Shown: positions 9,756 through 14,617 of the stretch, piece after piece
Position numbering within the stretch: position 1 is the stretch's first letter
Layout: each line of letters starts with the position of its first letter
From: Ichthyophonus hoferi
Taxonomy: Eukaryota > Opisthokonta > Ichthyosporea > Ichthyophonida > Ichthyophonidae
Assembly: GCA_002751075.1 (NCBI GenBank)
Contig: NAOQ01000269.1
Coordinates: 54,878-69,494, forward strand
Direction of reading: 5' to 3'
DNA length: 14,617 nt
Notes under the pieces: model-generated
Seen by the model: only the letters and a program-made list of their open reading frames with translations
Databases searched by the model: none
Told to the model about the DNA's origin: nothing
Translations under genes and position numbers: made by a program

Positions 9756-14617
<4,862 letters not shown>

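Overview
This window is AT-rich nuclear DNA from a eukaryote. It has spliced genes with GT-AG introns of about 250-1350 bp, microsatellites, and strong similarity to animal and yeast housekeeping proteins. The presence of a PTAR1-type prenyltransferase alpha-like gene next to an Rpt4 gene and a Sec14-like gene fits an early-branching animal, and a sponge is a plausible guess. Composition and gene content alone cannot fix the taxon. I see no prokaryotic, viral or recognisable transposable-element protein.

Layout. Bases 1-1099 hold no gene I can support. From 4250 down to 1100 on the minus strand lies a complete six-exon CRAL-TRIO (Sec14-like) lipid-binding protein gene of 295 codons. After 1.7 kb of AT-rich spacer, a complete two-exon PTAR1 homologue of 392 codons runs from 8453 down to 5928, also on the minus strand. 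A 1.3 kb spacer follows, and from 9756 to the right edge on the plus strand come the first eight exons (312 codons) of the 26S proteasome ATPase Rpt4/PSMC6. The gene runs off the window before its C-terminal end. PTAR1 and Rpt4 are divergent and share the 8454-9755 spacer, which carries CCAAT-type motifs and a 17-bp direct repeat. All splice phases were checked by hand and join in frame.

The three genes have ordinary cellular jobs: lipid transfer or sensing, the alpha-like subunit of a geranylgeranyltransferase (GGTase-III), and protein unfolding at the proteasome. I see no operon or shared pathway. The unusual material sits in the introns. Rpt4 intron 3 holds a tandem copy of its own intron/exon-4 boundary, a decayed pseudo-exon embedded in a 21-bp repeat array. 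A CATA/CA microsatellite runs directly into the exon-3 acceptor. Introns 5 and 7 carry related ATCATACTA-type arrays. The Sec14-like gene has an in-frame tandem acceptor, a G-quadruplex-like motif and an intronic duplication. I did not find a new biological system; the best leads are these splice-site-proximal repeats.
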